A DNA stretch of 64,000 nucleotides from a bacterium (lineage in GTDB: Bacteria; Desulfobacterota; Binatia; DP-6). A program made the translations under genes and the position numbers. Shown here piece by piece: positions 26,848-36,300 of the stretch (position 1 is its first letter; each line of letters begins with the position of its first letter). The stretch covers positions 716,333 to 780,332 of the forward strand of contig JAHCID010000002.1 in the NCBI GenBank assembly GCA_026129405.1, written 5' to 3'. A model generated the notes under the pieces. It searched no databases, was not told where the DNA came from, and saw only the letters and a program-made list of their open reading frames with translations.

Positions 26848-28686
26848 CCGACGGCGGCGATGCTGCTCGGGACCGGGCCGTTCGCGACCGCGTCGGCGTC
26901 CGTGCCGTCGTCGGTGTCGGGCTTCGGCGGCGGGGTCGTCCACTATCCGACCGACACCAGCCAGGGGACCTACGGCGCCGTCGCCTTCGCGCCCGGCTTC
27001 CTCGGCAGCAGCGCGAACTACGCCTGGCTCGGGCCGCGTCTGGCCTCGCACGGGTTCGTCGTCCTGCTGATGAACACCAACTCGCCGCTCGACAACGCGC
27101 CCTCGCGGGGACAGCAGATCCTGGCTGCCCTCACCTATCTGATCTCGTCGAGCCCGGTGGCCAGCCGGATCGACCCGAGCCGCCTCGCGGCGGCCGGACA
27201 CTCGATGGGCGGCGGCGGTGCGCTCGAGGCCGCGAACGTCACCCCGTGGCTGCGGGCGGTCGTGGCGACGCAGCCGTTCAACGCCACCTGGACCAACTGG
27301 AACGGCGTCGTCTCGCCAACCCTCATCGTCGGATCCGACGGCGACACCACCGCGCCCGTCGCGACGCACGCGATCCCATTCTATACCGCCATTCCGGGCT
27401 CCACCGAGAAGGCGTACATCGAGCTGCGCAACGCGCTGCACTCGGAGTCCACCCAGGGGAACGACACCCAGGGCATGTACATGATCGTGTGGCTGAAGGT
27501 CTTCGTCGACGCGGACCTGCGCTACTATCCGTTCCTCTGTCCGAACCCGGGTCCGAGCGACAAGATCCGCGATTTCCGCACGGCCGTCACCTGTCCGGCC
27601 GTGATGACGTGCGGCGACGGCGTCGTCGCCGGCGACGAGGGATGCGACGACGGCGGCATCGTCGCCGGCGACGGCTGCTCCGCGACCTGCGTCGTCGAGC
27701 CCGGGTACCAGTGTACGGGCGAGCCGTCGACCTGCGAGCCCACCTGCGGCGACGGGCTCGTCGTCGGCGACGAGGCCTGTGACGAGGGAGCCTTGAACGG
27801 CGACCCGAGCGCCTGCTGCACGGCATCCTGCTCGTACCGCCTGGCGGGCGAGGAGTGCCGGCCGGCGGCGGGCGAATGCGACGTCGCCGAGCAGTGCAGC
27901 GGCGCCGCGGCGGCGTGCCCCGCCGACGCCTTCGCGTCCGCGAGCACGGTGTGCCGGCCGGCGGCGGGCGAATGCGACGTCGCCGAGCAGTGCAGCGGGT
28001 CGGCCGTGGCCTGTCCGGACGACACGGGGTTGCCGGACACGGACGGCGACACGGTGTGCGACGAGCTCGACAACTGCCCCGGCGTCGCGAACCCCACGCA
28101 GGCGGACGGCGACGGCGACGGGCACGGCGATGCGTGCGATCCGTGCACCAATCTCGGTCCCGCGGTGGCGTCGAAGACCGCGCTGGTCCTCGATAAGCTC
28201 CTGGCGCCGGCCGGCGACGACAAGCTCAGCTTCACGAGCTTCTTCGCCGCCGTCCCCGGGGCCGCCGACATCGATCCGCTCGCCGCCGGCGTGCGCTTCC
28301 TGATCGCCGACGCGAGCGGCGCGCTGCCGGTCGACGTGACCATCCCGGGCGGCGCCTACGTCGCCGCCGAGAAGGCCGGCTGGAAGGTCAACGGCGCCGC
28401 GACGGCGTGGACGTACAAGAACGCCGGCACCATCGTGCCGACGATCGGCGGCATCACCACGGTGCAGATCAAGCGCTTCCCGGCCAAGCCCGGGACGCTC
28501 AAGGTGAAGGTCCTCGGGAAGAACGGCAGCTACGGCGTCGCCGCGCTGCCCTTGCTGCCGACCATCGTGCTGGATCCACCGGTCGCGGAGACCGGCCTGT
28601 GCGGCGAGGCGACCTTCCCCAACACCGCACCGGCGAAGCCCAGCTGCATCGCCACGGGCGGGGGCAAGACGGTCAAGTGTAAGTGA
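26713..28686 (+). CDS. Cutinase/PET-hydrolase-like polyester hydrolase with cysteine-rich C-terminal modules
   Basis: A 657-residue exported protein. Residues 1-36 are the signal peptide. Residues ~40-295 align closely with actinobacterial cutinases and leaf-compost cutinase: GPFATASASVPS, SGFGGGVVHYP, YGAVAFAPGF, AWLGPRLASHGFVV. The nucleophile is Ser164 in GHSMGGGG, the acid Asp211 in SDGDTTAPVATHA, and the base His243 in NALHSES. Cys276 and Cys294 match the terminal disulfide. In the subsite it has APGF where many relatives have PGY. After the catalytic domain come a Myxococcus disulfide repeat (CGDGVVAGDEGCDDG, 300-330), a second CGDG module, two disintegrin-like units (ECDVAEQCSG), a TSP3-like calcium motif (DGDGHGDACD) and a beta-rich C-terminal domain (485-657). 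Substrate prediction (polyester, cutin, lipid) is by family only. Confidence 0.88.
   Translation: MSSRGRVSMRVAVGRVAGAVILAAGMIVAAPGRAGADPGHAKGPDPTAAMLLGTGPFATASASVPSSVSGFGGGVVHYPTDTSQGTYGAVAFAPGFLGSSANYAWLGPRLASHGFVVLLMNTNSPLDNAPSRGQQILAALTYLISSSPVASRIDPSRLAAAGHSMGGGGALEAANVTPWLRAVVATQPFNATWTNWNGVVSPTLIVGSDGDTTAPVATHAIPFYTAIPGSTEKAYIELRNALHSESTQGNDTQGMYMIVWLKVFVDADLRYYPFLCPNPGPSDKIRDFRTAVTCPAVMTCGDGVVAGDEGCDDGGIVAGDGCSATCVVEPGYQCTGEPSTCEPTCGDGLVVGDEACDEGALNGDPSACCTASCSYRLAGEECRPAAGECDVAEQCSGAAAACPADAFASASTVCRPAAGECDVAEQCSGSAVACPDDTGLPDTDGDTVCDELDNCPGVANPTQADGDGDGHGDACDPCTNLGPAVASKTALVLDKLLAPAGDDKLSFTSFFAAVPGAADIDPLAAGVRFLIADASGALPVDVTIPGGAYVAAEKAGWKVNGAATAWTYKNAGTIVPTIGGITTVQIKRFPAKPGTLKVKVLGKNGSYGVAALPLLPTIVLDPPVAETGLCGEATFPNTAPAKPSCIATGGGKTVKCK
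27855..27998 (+). repeat. Two exact 48-bp direct repeats inside the polyester-hydrolase-like gene
   Basis: Bases 27855-27902 and 27951-27998 are identical over 48 positions, with a 96-base (32-codon) period. Each encodes CRPAAGECDVAEQCSG. Exact DNA identity, including third positions, points to a recent tandem duplication or gene conversion of a cysteine module. Confidence 0.85.
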
Positions 28687-28803
28687 CGGAGCGGGCGCGC
28701 GGCTCGTCTCCGGCCCCGGCGCCGTCGGCGTGGGGCAGGGGGCGGGCCGCGACCGGTCCCGGCCGGCCAATCCGTCGGGCTGCGAATGCGACGGCCACGT
28801 CGT

Positions 28804-29035
28804 CCTCGACGGGCGACCGGCCGGTCTCGGAAGATTCCAAGTAGACGAGCTAACTCAACCCCGCTCGCGGTGACCTCGATTCCGCGGCGGCGAGGGGGCG
28901 TACATGGGCAGCAGAGGGCGCGTAGCCACGGGAGTCGCCGTCGGCAGAGTTGCCGGGATCGTGATCCTGGCCGCATGCATGGTCGTCGCGGCATCCGGAC
29001 GTGCCGGTGCCACGGGGTATGCGAAGGGGTCGGAT
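28804..29035 (+). repeat. Promoter-leader duplication, copy B
   Basis: Counterpart of the sequence at 26611-26847: same order of TCGGAAG, GAGCTAACTCAA, CCCGCTCGCGG, a G-rich ribosome-binding stretch, ATG GGCAGCAGAGGGCGCGTA and the signal-peptide codons. The distances to the ATG from the shared TCGGAA are 77 and 78 bases. Confidence 0.75.
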
Positions 29036-30931
29036 GCGGCCGGGAACACCGCCGCTGCCGACGGTGCCGAGTGCACCATCGCCGCCTGCGACGGCGGGGC
29101 GATCGCGAAGACCTTCCCGCCGCCGCGGCGCACGACCTGGGCGCCGAAGGGCTGCCGGACGCCCGATCCGGCGGGTGGGCCGCTGGCGTCGCGTGCGGCG
29201 TGGCGGAGCCTGCACGCCGACGAGGTGAACACCGACGAGGTGTCGATCGCCATGGCCCCCATGTTCGCGGCCGACTGGGTGGCCGAGCCGCAGACCTGGA
29301 ACCCGACCGGCCCGGTCTTCGACGACGCCGGCAACCTCTACTTCGCGCCGTTCAATCCGCACGAGGACGTCGTGCTGATCTCGCTCGAGCCGATCGCCGG
29401 CACCCGCCGCTGGGCCATCCCGAACACCACCGGTACCCCGGTCGGTACCGGCACCCCGCTCGTCCTCGACGATCCGGACCGTCCGGGCGAGCAGATCGTT
29501 TACCTCGGGCTCTACGACCGCGTGCTGGCGGTACGGACCGACGGCGGCATCGTCTGGGATCGCCCGACGGGTCTGCCCGGTCCGGCCACCGGCGTCTTCG
29601 GCGTCAACTACCATCCCCAGGCCGACGCCATCGTCGGGCTCAGCCGTGACGGCTGGCTCTACGCCGTCGATCGCCGCACCGGGCTGTCGGTGCTGCCGGC
29701 GCCGTTCCAGCTGCCGGGCGAGCCGGCGCCCCTCGGCCCGCCGTCGACCACACCGCCGGCGGTCACCGCCTGCGCGCAGCAGCTCTTCGAGCAGTTCGTG
29801 GATCCGGGCGGCGTGACGCTCGCGCAGATCATCGCCGTGCTCGGCGGCAACGGCTCCGAGGTCGCGAACTACTTCTCGATCGACCCCACCACCGGGCGGC
29901 TCTGGGTGGGTGCCACCGCGCCCGACGCCGAGGACGGCACCGCGGACGGCGTCTCGGCGCTGGGCGCCCTCTATCGGCTCGAGCTGACGCCGGTCGGTCC
30001 GACCTTCGCCGTCGACGAGGTGTGCCACGCCTCGTTCGCCGGCGGCACGGCCTCGACGCCGGCGCTGCCGCGCGACGGCTCGCGGGTGTACGTCGGCGAC
30101 AACGTCGGCAACCTGCTCGCCGTCGACCAGAACTGCCAGCAGGTGTGGTCGCTGCCGCTGGGCGAGCAGATCCGCGGCTCCATCGGCGTCGCGGCCGACA
30201 ACCGCGAGGTCTACGCGGCGACCGCGAGCACGATCCACCAGGTGATCGACGACGGCGCCACGGCGCGCATCGCGTGGAGCGCAGGCCTGGACGTCTTCGA
30301 CCTCCAGCCCGGCCTGATCTCGGGCAACGCCAACATCGCCGGCATCGGCGCGAACGGCGTCGCCTTCCAGGCCGGCGCGGGCTACCAGTTCAGCACCACG
30401 CTCTTCACCAACACCGGGCTCGGGCTGCTCGATCGCGCCGACGGATCGGTGCGCTGGTTCACCCAGGGCTTCGACGAGACCGTCGCGGTGATGAGCACGG
30501 GGCCGGACGGCGCGCTCTACATCGGCAACTCGCCGCTGCGGCGGCTGTACGCCTCCTGCCTCAGCGACCTCGGCATCATCCCGGTGGCGGTGGCGCCGCC
30601 GGTGGGCGGCATCCGCAAGTACCAGCCGATCCGGCACGACGTGTTCTTCCGCGACGTCGTGTGCGCCGGCGCCGACCGCGCCCGCAACGCGCGCCGCGAC
30701 CGCAAGCTCTGTCCGGCGTCGCTCGCGGCCGACCAGCAGCAGCTCGCCGAGCTGTACGCGCAGGCGCGCCGCACCTTCACCACGGCCACGACCCACGGCG
30801 AGCTCGCAGGGAAGCCGGCGCTGCGCGTGACCCGCGTCCTCGCGCGCATCGAGAAGAAGCGCGCCCGCGGCCGCCAGCCGTGGAACGCCTTCAAGGCGCT
30901 CTGCCGCCAGGCGGAGCGGGCCATGCTCTGA
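28904..30931 (+). CDS. Secreted PQQ-type beta-propeller protein
   Basis: A 675-residue exported protein. The signal peptide (1-36, ending AGA) is nearly the same as that of the hydrolase upstream. The body is a beta-propeller of the PQQ/pyrrolo-quinoline-like repeat type: PTGPVFDDAGNLYFAPF, GDNVGNLLAVDQNCQQVWSLPLG, DRADGSVRWFTQG and PDGALYIGNSPLRRLYA are successive blades. There are no obvious catalytic or quinone-ligand residues, so a binding or scaffold role is as likely as an enzyme. The C-terminal ~90 residues (from KYQPIRHD) are a basic helical cap with two cysteines (VCAGADRARNARRDRKLC) recalling the cysteine-rich helical domains elsewhere in this window. Confidence 0.78.
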   Translation: MGSRGRVATGVAVGRVAGIVILAACMVVAASGRAGATGYAKGSDAAGNTAAADGAECTIAACDGGAIAKTFPPPRRTTWAPKGCRTPDPAGGPLASRAAWRSLHADEVNTDEVSIAMAPMFAADWVAEPQTWNPTGPVFDDAGNLYFAPFNPHEDVVLISLEPIAGTRRWAIPNTTGTPVGTGTPLVLDDPDRPGEQIVYLGLYDRVLAVRTDGGIVWDRPTGLPGPATGVFGVNYHPQADAIVGLSRDGWLYAVDRRTGLSVLPAPFQLPGEPAPLGPPSTTPPAVTACAQQLFEQFVDPGGVTLAQIIAVLGGNGSEVANYFSIDPTTGRLWVGATAPDAEDGTADGVSALGALYRLELTPVGPTFAVDEVCHASFAGGTASTPALPRDGSRVYVGDNVGNLLAVDQNCQQVWSLPLGEQIRGSIGVAADNREVYAATASTIHQVIDDGATARIAWSAGLDVFDLQPGLISGNANIAGIGANGVAFQAGAGYQFSTTLFTNTGLGLLDRADGSVRWFTQGFDETVAVMSTGPDGALYIGNSPLRRLYASCLSDLGIIPVAVAPPVGGIRKYQPIRHDVFFRDVVCAGADRARNARRDRKLCPASLAADQQQLAELYAQARRTFTTATTHGELAGKPALRVTRVLARIEKKRARGRQPWNAFKALCRQAERAML

Positions 30932-31020
30932 CCGCGTGGGACCGCGTGCGCGACGACCGATCGGCCGCCGGATCGATTCGGTTGTCGCGCCGCCCCCGGC
31001 ACGGGCTATGGAATGACGAC

Positions 31021-31857
31021 ATGAGTCCCACGCAAGCGGGCGGCCGCGGCACCCGCCGCGGCCGCCCGAGCCCCGGCACCGACGACGGCGCCGAGCGATC
31101 CACCGCCGCCTCCGTTCCCCTCGTTCGCCGCGCCGGGCGCAAGGGCTGGGCCCAGCCCCTGCCGCGGGGACGTCACAAGCTGCCGCAGGAGGCGGTCGAG
31201 GATTCGCAACGCCAGCGCCTCCTGCTGGCGATGGCGGAGCTGGTCGGGGAGCGGGGCTACGGTGCGACCACGGTGCCCGACGTGATCGCGGCGGCGCGCG
31301 TGTCGAGCAATACGTTCTACCGCTTCTTCACCGACAAGACCGCGTGCTTCCTGGCGCTGAGCGAGCAGCTCGGCGACCAGCTGTTCGACCAGCTCGCCGC
31401 CTTCGAGACCGATGCCGCGACGCCGCAGGAGGCCCTCGCCGCGCTCGACGCGGGCCTCCGGGCCTATCTGCGCTGGTGGTCCGACCAGCCCGCGATGGCG
31501 CGGGCCTACTTCGTGGAGCTGCCGATGGCGGGGCCGCGCGCGATGGCGGCGCGCGAGCGGCAGTACCGGCGCTTCGAGACCATCCACCGGCGGGTCGCGG
31601 AGCGGGCGCGCGCGCTGTCCGGCGACGCACCGCCGCTGCGCGACGTCGACGTCAGCGCCTCGGTGATCCTCACCACGGAGCTGGTCGCGCGCGAGGTCCG
31701 CGCGGGGCGGGTCCGCCAGCTGGCCGCGATCGAAGACGACATGCGCTACGTGCTGCTGAAGCTCCTCGCCGGGGATCAGGTCGCCGAGCTGGCGCGGCGG
31801 CGTCGCACACCGCTCGCACCGTCTGCGCCCGCCGCCCGGCGCGTCCGTCCGGACTGA
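31021..31857 (+). CDS. TetR/AcrR-family transcriptional regulator
   Basis: A 278-residue regulator with an unusually long (~70 residues) basic, disordered N-terminal tail before the DNA-binding domain. The helix-turn-helix is in RLLLAMAELVGERGYGATTVPDVIAAARVSSNTFYRFFTDK, typical of TetR. A C-terminal ligand-binding domain follows (EALAALDAGLRAYLRWWSDQPAMARAYFVELPM). The adjacent genes are a PQQ-propeller (same strand) and a TauE permease (opposite strand), neither of which is an obvious target. An in-frame start nearer the HTH may be the real one; the ATG at 31021 was kept because no better-placed ribosome-binding site was seen. Confidence 0.85.
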   Translation: MSPTQAGGRGTRRGRPSPGTDDGAERSTAASVPLVRRAGRKGWAQPLPRGRHKLPQEAVEDSQRQRLLLAMAELVGERGYGATTVPDVIAAARVSSNTFYRFFTDKTACFLALSEQLGDQLFDQLAAFETDAATPQEALAALDAGLRAYLRWWSDQPAMARAYFVELPMAGPRAMAARERQYRRFETIHRRVAERARALSGDAPPLRDVDVSASVILTTELVAREVRAGRVRQLAAIEDDMRYVLLKLLAGDQVAELARRRRTPLAPSAPAARRVRPD

Positions 31858-31895
31858 AGGGGGAGCCGGGCGCGTCGCAGCCGGGGCGCGGGATG

Positions 31896-32774
31896 CTATC
31901 GGCCGGCCGCCGCCTGCCCGCGCGTCGCCGCCCACAGCATCGCCGCAGCCGTGTAGACCGCCACCACGAGCACCAGCACGCGGACGACGTCGAGCGGCAG
32001 GGAGCGGACGACGAACGCGGCCACGAGGACGGCGGGGATGCCCCCGAGCGTCAGGCCGAGCGCGACGCCCGGGCTGTACGCCTCGCGGGCGACGAAGCGC
32101 CAGCCGGCGAACGGCATGAGGAAGCCGCACGAGCCCATCATGATCGGGAACGCCGCGGTCGCGTTCATGCCGAGCAGCGTGACGAGGATCATGCACGGCC
32201 CGTACAGGCCGACGCCGAGGGTCATGAGCGCGCCGAGCATGAAGTTGCCGGCCACGCCGACGACGAAGCGCAGCCCCGACAGCCCGAGCGCGTCGGCCCC
32301 CACCGGCGCGCCGAGCAGCAGCTGGCGGGCGAGGAGGGCGGCCGCCACCAGCAACGCCGCACCCATGCCCAGCTGGACGCGGCGGCGCGACCAGCCCGCG
32401 ACCACGCCGGCGCCGAGCCACGCGCCCGCGATCGCGGCCCCGATCATCGCCGTCAGCGTGCCGGGATCCACCGCGACCACCGCGATGAAGATCAGCGCCT
32501 GCGCCACCGACGGCAGGGCATGGCCGACGTTCATCGTGCCCGGGATCAGCCGATCGGGGACCAGCCGGAAGGCGCGGAACAGCGCCGCGGTGGGCGCGAA
32601 CGAGCCGACACCGAGCGTGTCGAAGAAGTTGGTGAGCGCGCCGATGCCGAGGCCGGCGGCGCCCGGCCGGGCGGCGGCGCGCGGCGCGTGCACGAGCCGC
32701 ACGGCCCAGCCGACGGCGAACGCCGCCGCCAGGACGCCGAGGAGGCCGACGAGGACGACCTGCGGATCGGGCAC
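31896..32774 (-). CDS. TauE/SafE-family permease (putative anion exporter)
   Basis: A 292-residue integral membrane protein with about eight hydrophobic helices in two related halves. The family-typical first-half block GALTNFFDTLGVGSFAPTAALFR and second-half block NFMLGALMTLGVGLYGPCMILVTLLGMNATAAFPIMMG identify it as TauE/SafE (DUF81). The family includes sulfite, sulfoacetate and other organosulfonate exporters, but most members are untested. No sulfur-metabolism neighbours are present to guide substrate choice. Confidence 0.87.
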   Translation of the reverse strand: MPDPQVVLVGLLGVLAAAFAVGWAVRLVHAPRAAARPGAAGLGIGALTNFFDTLGVGSFAPTAALFRAFRLVPDRLIPGTMNVGHALPSVAQALIFIAVVAVDPGTLTAMIGAAIAGAWLGAGVVAGWSRRRVQLGMGAALLVAAALLARQLLLGAPVGADALGLSGLRFVVGVAGNFMLGALMTLGVGLYGPCMILVTLLGMNATAAFPIMMGSCGFLMPFAGWRFVAREAYSPGVALGLTLGGIPAVLVAAFVVRSLPLDVVRVLVLVVAVYTAAAMLWAATRGQAAAGR

Positions 32775-32796
32775 GCGGGAACGGGCGGCGGCCGCC

Positions 32797-33291
32797 TCAG
32801 GACGGCGAGCGCGGCTCCTCGACGAGCGCCAGCACCTCGGTCGCGATCCGGCGGACGTTCGCGATCGTGTCCTCGGAGGCGTTCGCGGCCAGCACTCGCG
32901 CCGCCGCGGTCCACTGCGCGTGGACGCCGTCCTGGAAGAAGAGCGGCAGGAGATGCACGAACTGCATCATGCCGAAGGCGATCACGTCGACGTCGCGCTG
33001 GAGCGGCTCGGTGGGCGGCGACTCGAGGACGTGGAGGTAGAGGCTGGCCTGCGGGTTCGCGCGGACCGTGACGCCGGTCACCTCGACGGTCTGCTCCGCG
33101 ATGCGGCACCAGGTCGCGTCGCGCTCGAGGACGCGCAGGATGGGCTCGCGGTCGGGCTCGGGCAGCCGGCCGAAGGCACGCAGCAGCCGCGGGACCAGCG
33201 GATCGGCCAGCAGCCCCGCCGTCAGGTCGTTCGCCGACGTCAGCATGAGACGCAGGGCATCGAGCTGGGACGCCGGGTCGTCGCTCGCCAT
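32797..33291 (-). CDS. Conserved-type hypothetical soluble protein
   Basis: A 164-residue, mostly helical, acidic cytoplasmic protein. No signal peptide, membrane segment or motif is recognised. Its content (LLADPLVPRLLRAFGRLPEPDREPILRVLERDATWCRIAEQT, then VIAFGMMQFVHLLPLFFQDG) suggests an alpha-helical bundle. It stands just downstream of the TauE permease start on the same strand and divergent from the acyl-CoA carboxylase. The codon pattern supports a real gene, with strong third-position GC in this frame. Much longer open frames in this direction are shadows of the carboxylase. Confidence 0.6.
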   Translation of the reverse strand: MASDDPASQLDALRLMLTSANDLTAGLLADPLVPRLLRAFGRLPEPDREPILRVLERDATWCRIAEQTVEVTGVTVRANPQASLYLHVLESPPTEPLQRDVDVIAFGMMQFVHLLPLFFQDGVHAQWTAAARVLAANASEDTIANVRRIATEVLALVEEPRSPS

Positions 33292-33390
33292 GCGCGGACC
33301 TTGCGTGCTCGGCGGGCGGGCTGTCAACGCCCGACGGTGTCGCACGGCGCTGGACACCGGCAGGCCGGCGACGGCAACACTGGCGCCCCG

Positions 33391-36300
33391 ATGCATCGTC
33401 CCCCGACCCCGAAGCGCCTCCTGGTCGCGAACCGCGGCGAGATCGCGGTGCGCGTCCTGCGCGCGGCCGCCGAGCTCGCCTGGCCCACCGTCGCGGTGTT
33501 CTCCGAGGACGACGCGCGGGCCCTGCACGTCCGCCGCGCCGACGTCGCACGGCCGCTGCGCGGCGCCGGCCCGACGGCCTACCTCGACGCGGCGCAGCTG
33601 ATCGGGATCGCGCGCGAGACGGGCTGCGACCTCGTCCATCCGGGCTACGGCTTCCTCTCCGAGCGCGCCGACTTCGCCGAGGCCTGCCGCGACGCCGGCC
33701 TCGGCTTCGTGGGACCGCGTCCCGAGACGCTGGCGCTGCTCGGCGACAAGACGGCGGCCCGCGACCTCGCCCGCCGGCACGACGTTCCCGTCCTGCCCGG
33801 AACCTTCGCCGCGACGACGCTCGAGGAGGCGCGGCGGTTCCGCGCCGCGCTCGGGCCCGACGACGCCCTCGTCGTGAAGGCGCGCGCCGGCGGCGGCGGC
33901 CGCGGCATGCGCGTCGTGCGGCCCGGCGACGATCTCGACGCCGCGTATCGGCGCTGCGCCTCCGAGGCGGCCGCGGCGTTCGGCGACGGTGCCCTCTACG
34001 TCGAGCGGCTGTTGCCGCGGGCGCGGCATCTCGAGGTGCAGATCGTCGGCGACGGCAGCGGCGCGGTCGTACATCTCGGCGAACGCGAGTGCAGCCTCCA
34101 GCGCCGCCACCAGAAGCTCGTCGAGGTGGCGCCGAGCCCGCGTCTCGAGGCCGTGCTCCGCGCGCGGCTCACCGACGCCGCCGTGCGCCTCGGCCGCGCG
34201 GTCGGCTACGCCGGCGTCGGCACCGTGGAGTTCCTGCTGGGCGAGCCGGGGCCGGTGTTCCTCGAGGCCAACCCGCGCCTCCAGGTCGAGCACACCGTCA
34301 CCGAGATGGTGACCGGCCTCGACCTCGTGCACCTCCAGCTGCACCTCGCGGCCGGCGCCACGCTGGCGGAGCTGGGCCTCGCGCAGGACCGCGTCCCGGC
34401 GCCGCGCGGCTGCGCGGTGCAGGTGCGCGTCAACATGGAGACGCTCGACGCCGCCGGCACCGTGCGTCCGGGGGGCGGCACGATCGCGGTGTTCGAGCCG
34501 CCGAGCGGTCCCGGCCTGCGCGTCGACACCTTCGGCTACGCCGGCTACACGACGACGCCGCGCTTCGACGCGCTGCTCGCGAAGCTGATCGCACACGCCG
34601 CCGACCATGCGACGGCGGTCGCGAAGGCGCGGCGGGCGCTGCGCGAGTTCCGCGTCGAGGGCGTGCCGACGAACCTGCCGCTGCTGGAGCGCCTGCTCGC
34701 CCTGCCGGCGGTGGCGGCGGGCGCGGTCGACACCGGCTTCGTCGAGGAGCAGCTCGCGGCGCTCCTCGCGCCCGAGCCGGCGGCGCCCGCGCCGCTCTTC
34801 TTCGCGTCGGAGGCGCCGCCGCATGGCGCTGCGGGCCGCGCCGGGGCGCAGATCGACGCGGTCGATCCGCTCGCGGTGCTCGCGCACGGGAAGGGATCGA
34901 CGGCCGGGGGCGCGGCCGCGCCGCCGCGGCCGTCCTCGCCGCTCGCGGACGTGCCGCCGCTCGGGCCCGACGAGGTGTGCGTCGTCGCGCCGTTGCAGGG
35001 CACCGTGGTGACGGTCGACGTCGCGGTGGGCGACGCCGTCGCCGCCGGGCACGCGCTGCTGGTCATGGAGGCGATGAAGATGGAGCACGTCGTCGCCGCG
35101 CCGGCCGGCGGCGTCGTGCGCCGCCTGGGCGCGGCGGCGGGCGACACGGTGCGGGAGAGGCACCCGCTCGTCGTGCTCGCGGCCCGGGACGTCGCCGTCG
35201 CCGCCGGGGCGGTGGCGGTGACGGTCGATCTGGATCACGTCCGGCCCGACCTGGCCGAGGTGCACGCGCGCCACGCCGTCGGCCTCGACGCCGCGCGGCC
35301 CGAGGCCGTGGCGCGCCGGCACGCGAAGGGCCAGCGCACGGCGCGCGAGAACGTCGACGACCTGTGCGATCCCGGCTCGTTCGTCGAGTACGGCGCGCTC
35401 GCCCTCGCGGCGCAGCGCCGCCGCCGCACGCTCGACGACCTCGTCGCGCGCACGCCGGCCGACGGCCTCGTGTGCGGCGTCGGCCGCGTGAACGGCGACC
35501 GCTTCTCGCCGGAGCGCGCACGCTGCGCCGTGCTGGCCTACGACTACACCGTGCTCGCCGGGACGCAGGGCCTGCAGAACCACCGCAAGAAGGACCGCCT
35601 CTTCGCGCTCGCCCACGAGCAGCGCCTGCCGGTCGTCTTCTTCACCGAGGGCGGCGGCGGCCGGCCGGGCGACACCGACGGCGCAGGCGTCGCGGGGCTC
35701 GATTGCCTCGCGTTCCGCTCCTTCGGGCGGCTGTCGGGGCTGGTGCCGCTGGTCGGCGTCAACGCCGGCCGCTGCTTCGCCGGCAACGCCGCGCTGCTCG
35801 GCTGCTGCGACGTCGTCATCGCCACCGAGGACTCGAGCATCGGCATGGGCGGCCCGGCCATGATCGAGGGCGGCGGGCTCGGCGTCTTCCACCCCGACGA
35901 GGTCGGGCCGATGCGCGTGCAGCGCGCGAACGGGGTGGTCGACGTGGCCGTGCGCGACGAGGCGGAGGGCGTGCGGGTCGCGAAGCAGTACCTGTCGTAC
36001 TTCCAGGGGCCGGTCGCGGACTGGTCGTGCGCGGATCAGCGGCGCCTGCGGACGGCGATCCCGGAGAACCGCCTGCGCGTCTACGACGTGCGCAGCGTGA
36101 TCGAGACGCTCGCCGACACCGGCTCGGTGCTCGAGCTGCGCCGCGGCTTCGGCGCCGGCATGGTGACCGCGCTCGCGCGCGTCGAGGGGCGGCCCCTCGG
36201 CATCGTCGCCAACGACCCGATGCACCTGGCGGGCGCCATCGACCCCGACGCCGCCGACAAGGCGGCGCGCTTCCTGCAGCTCTGCGACGCCTTCGACGTG

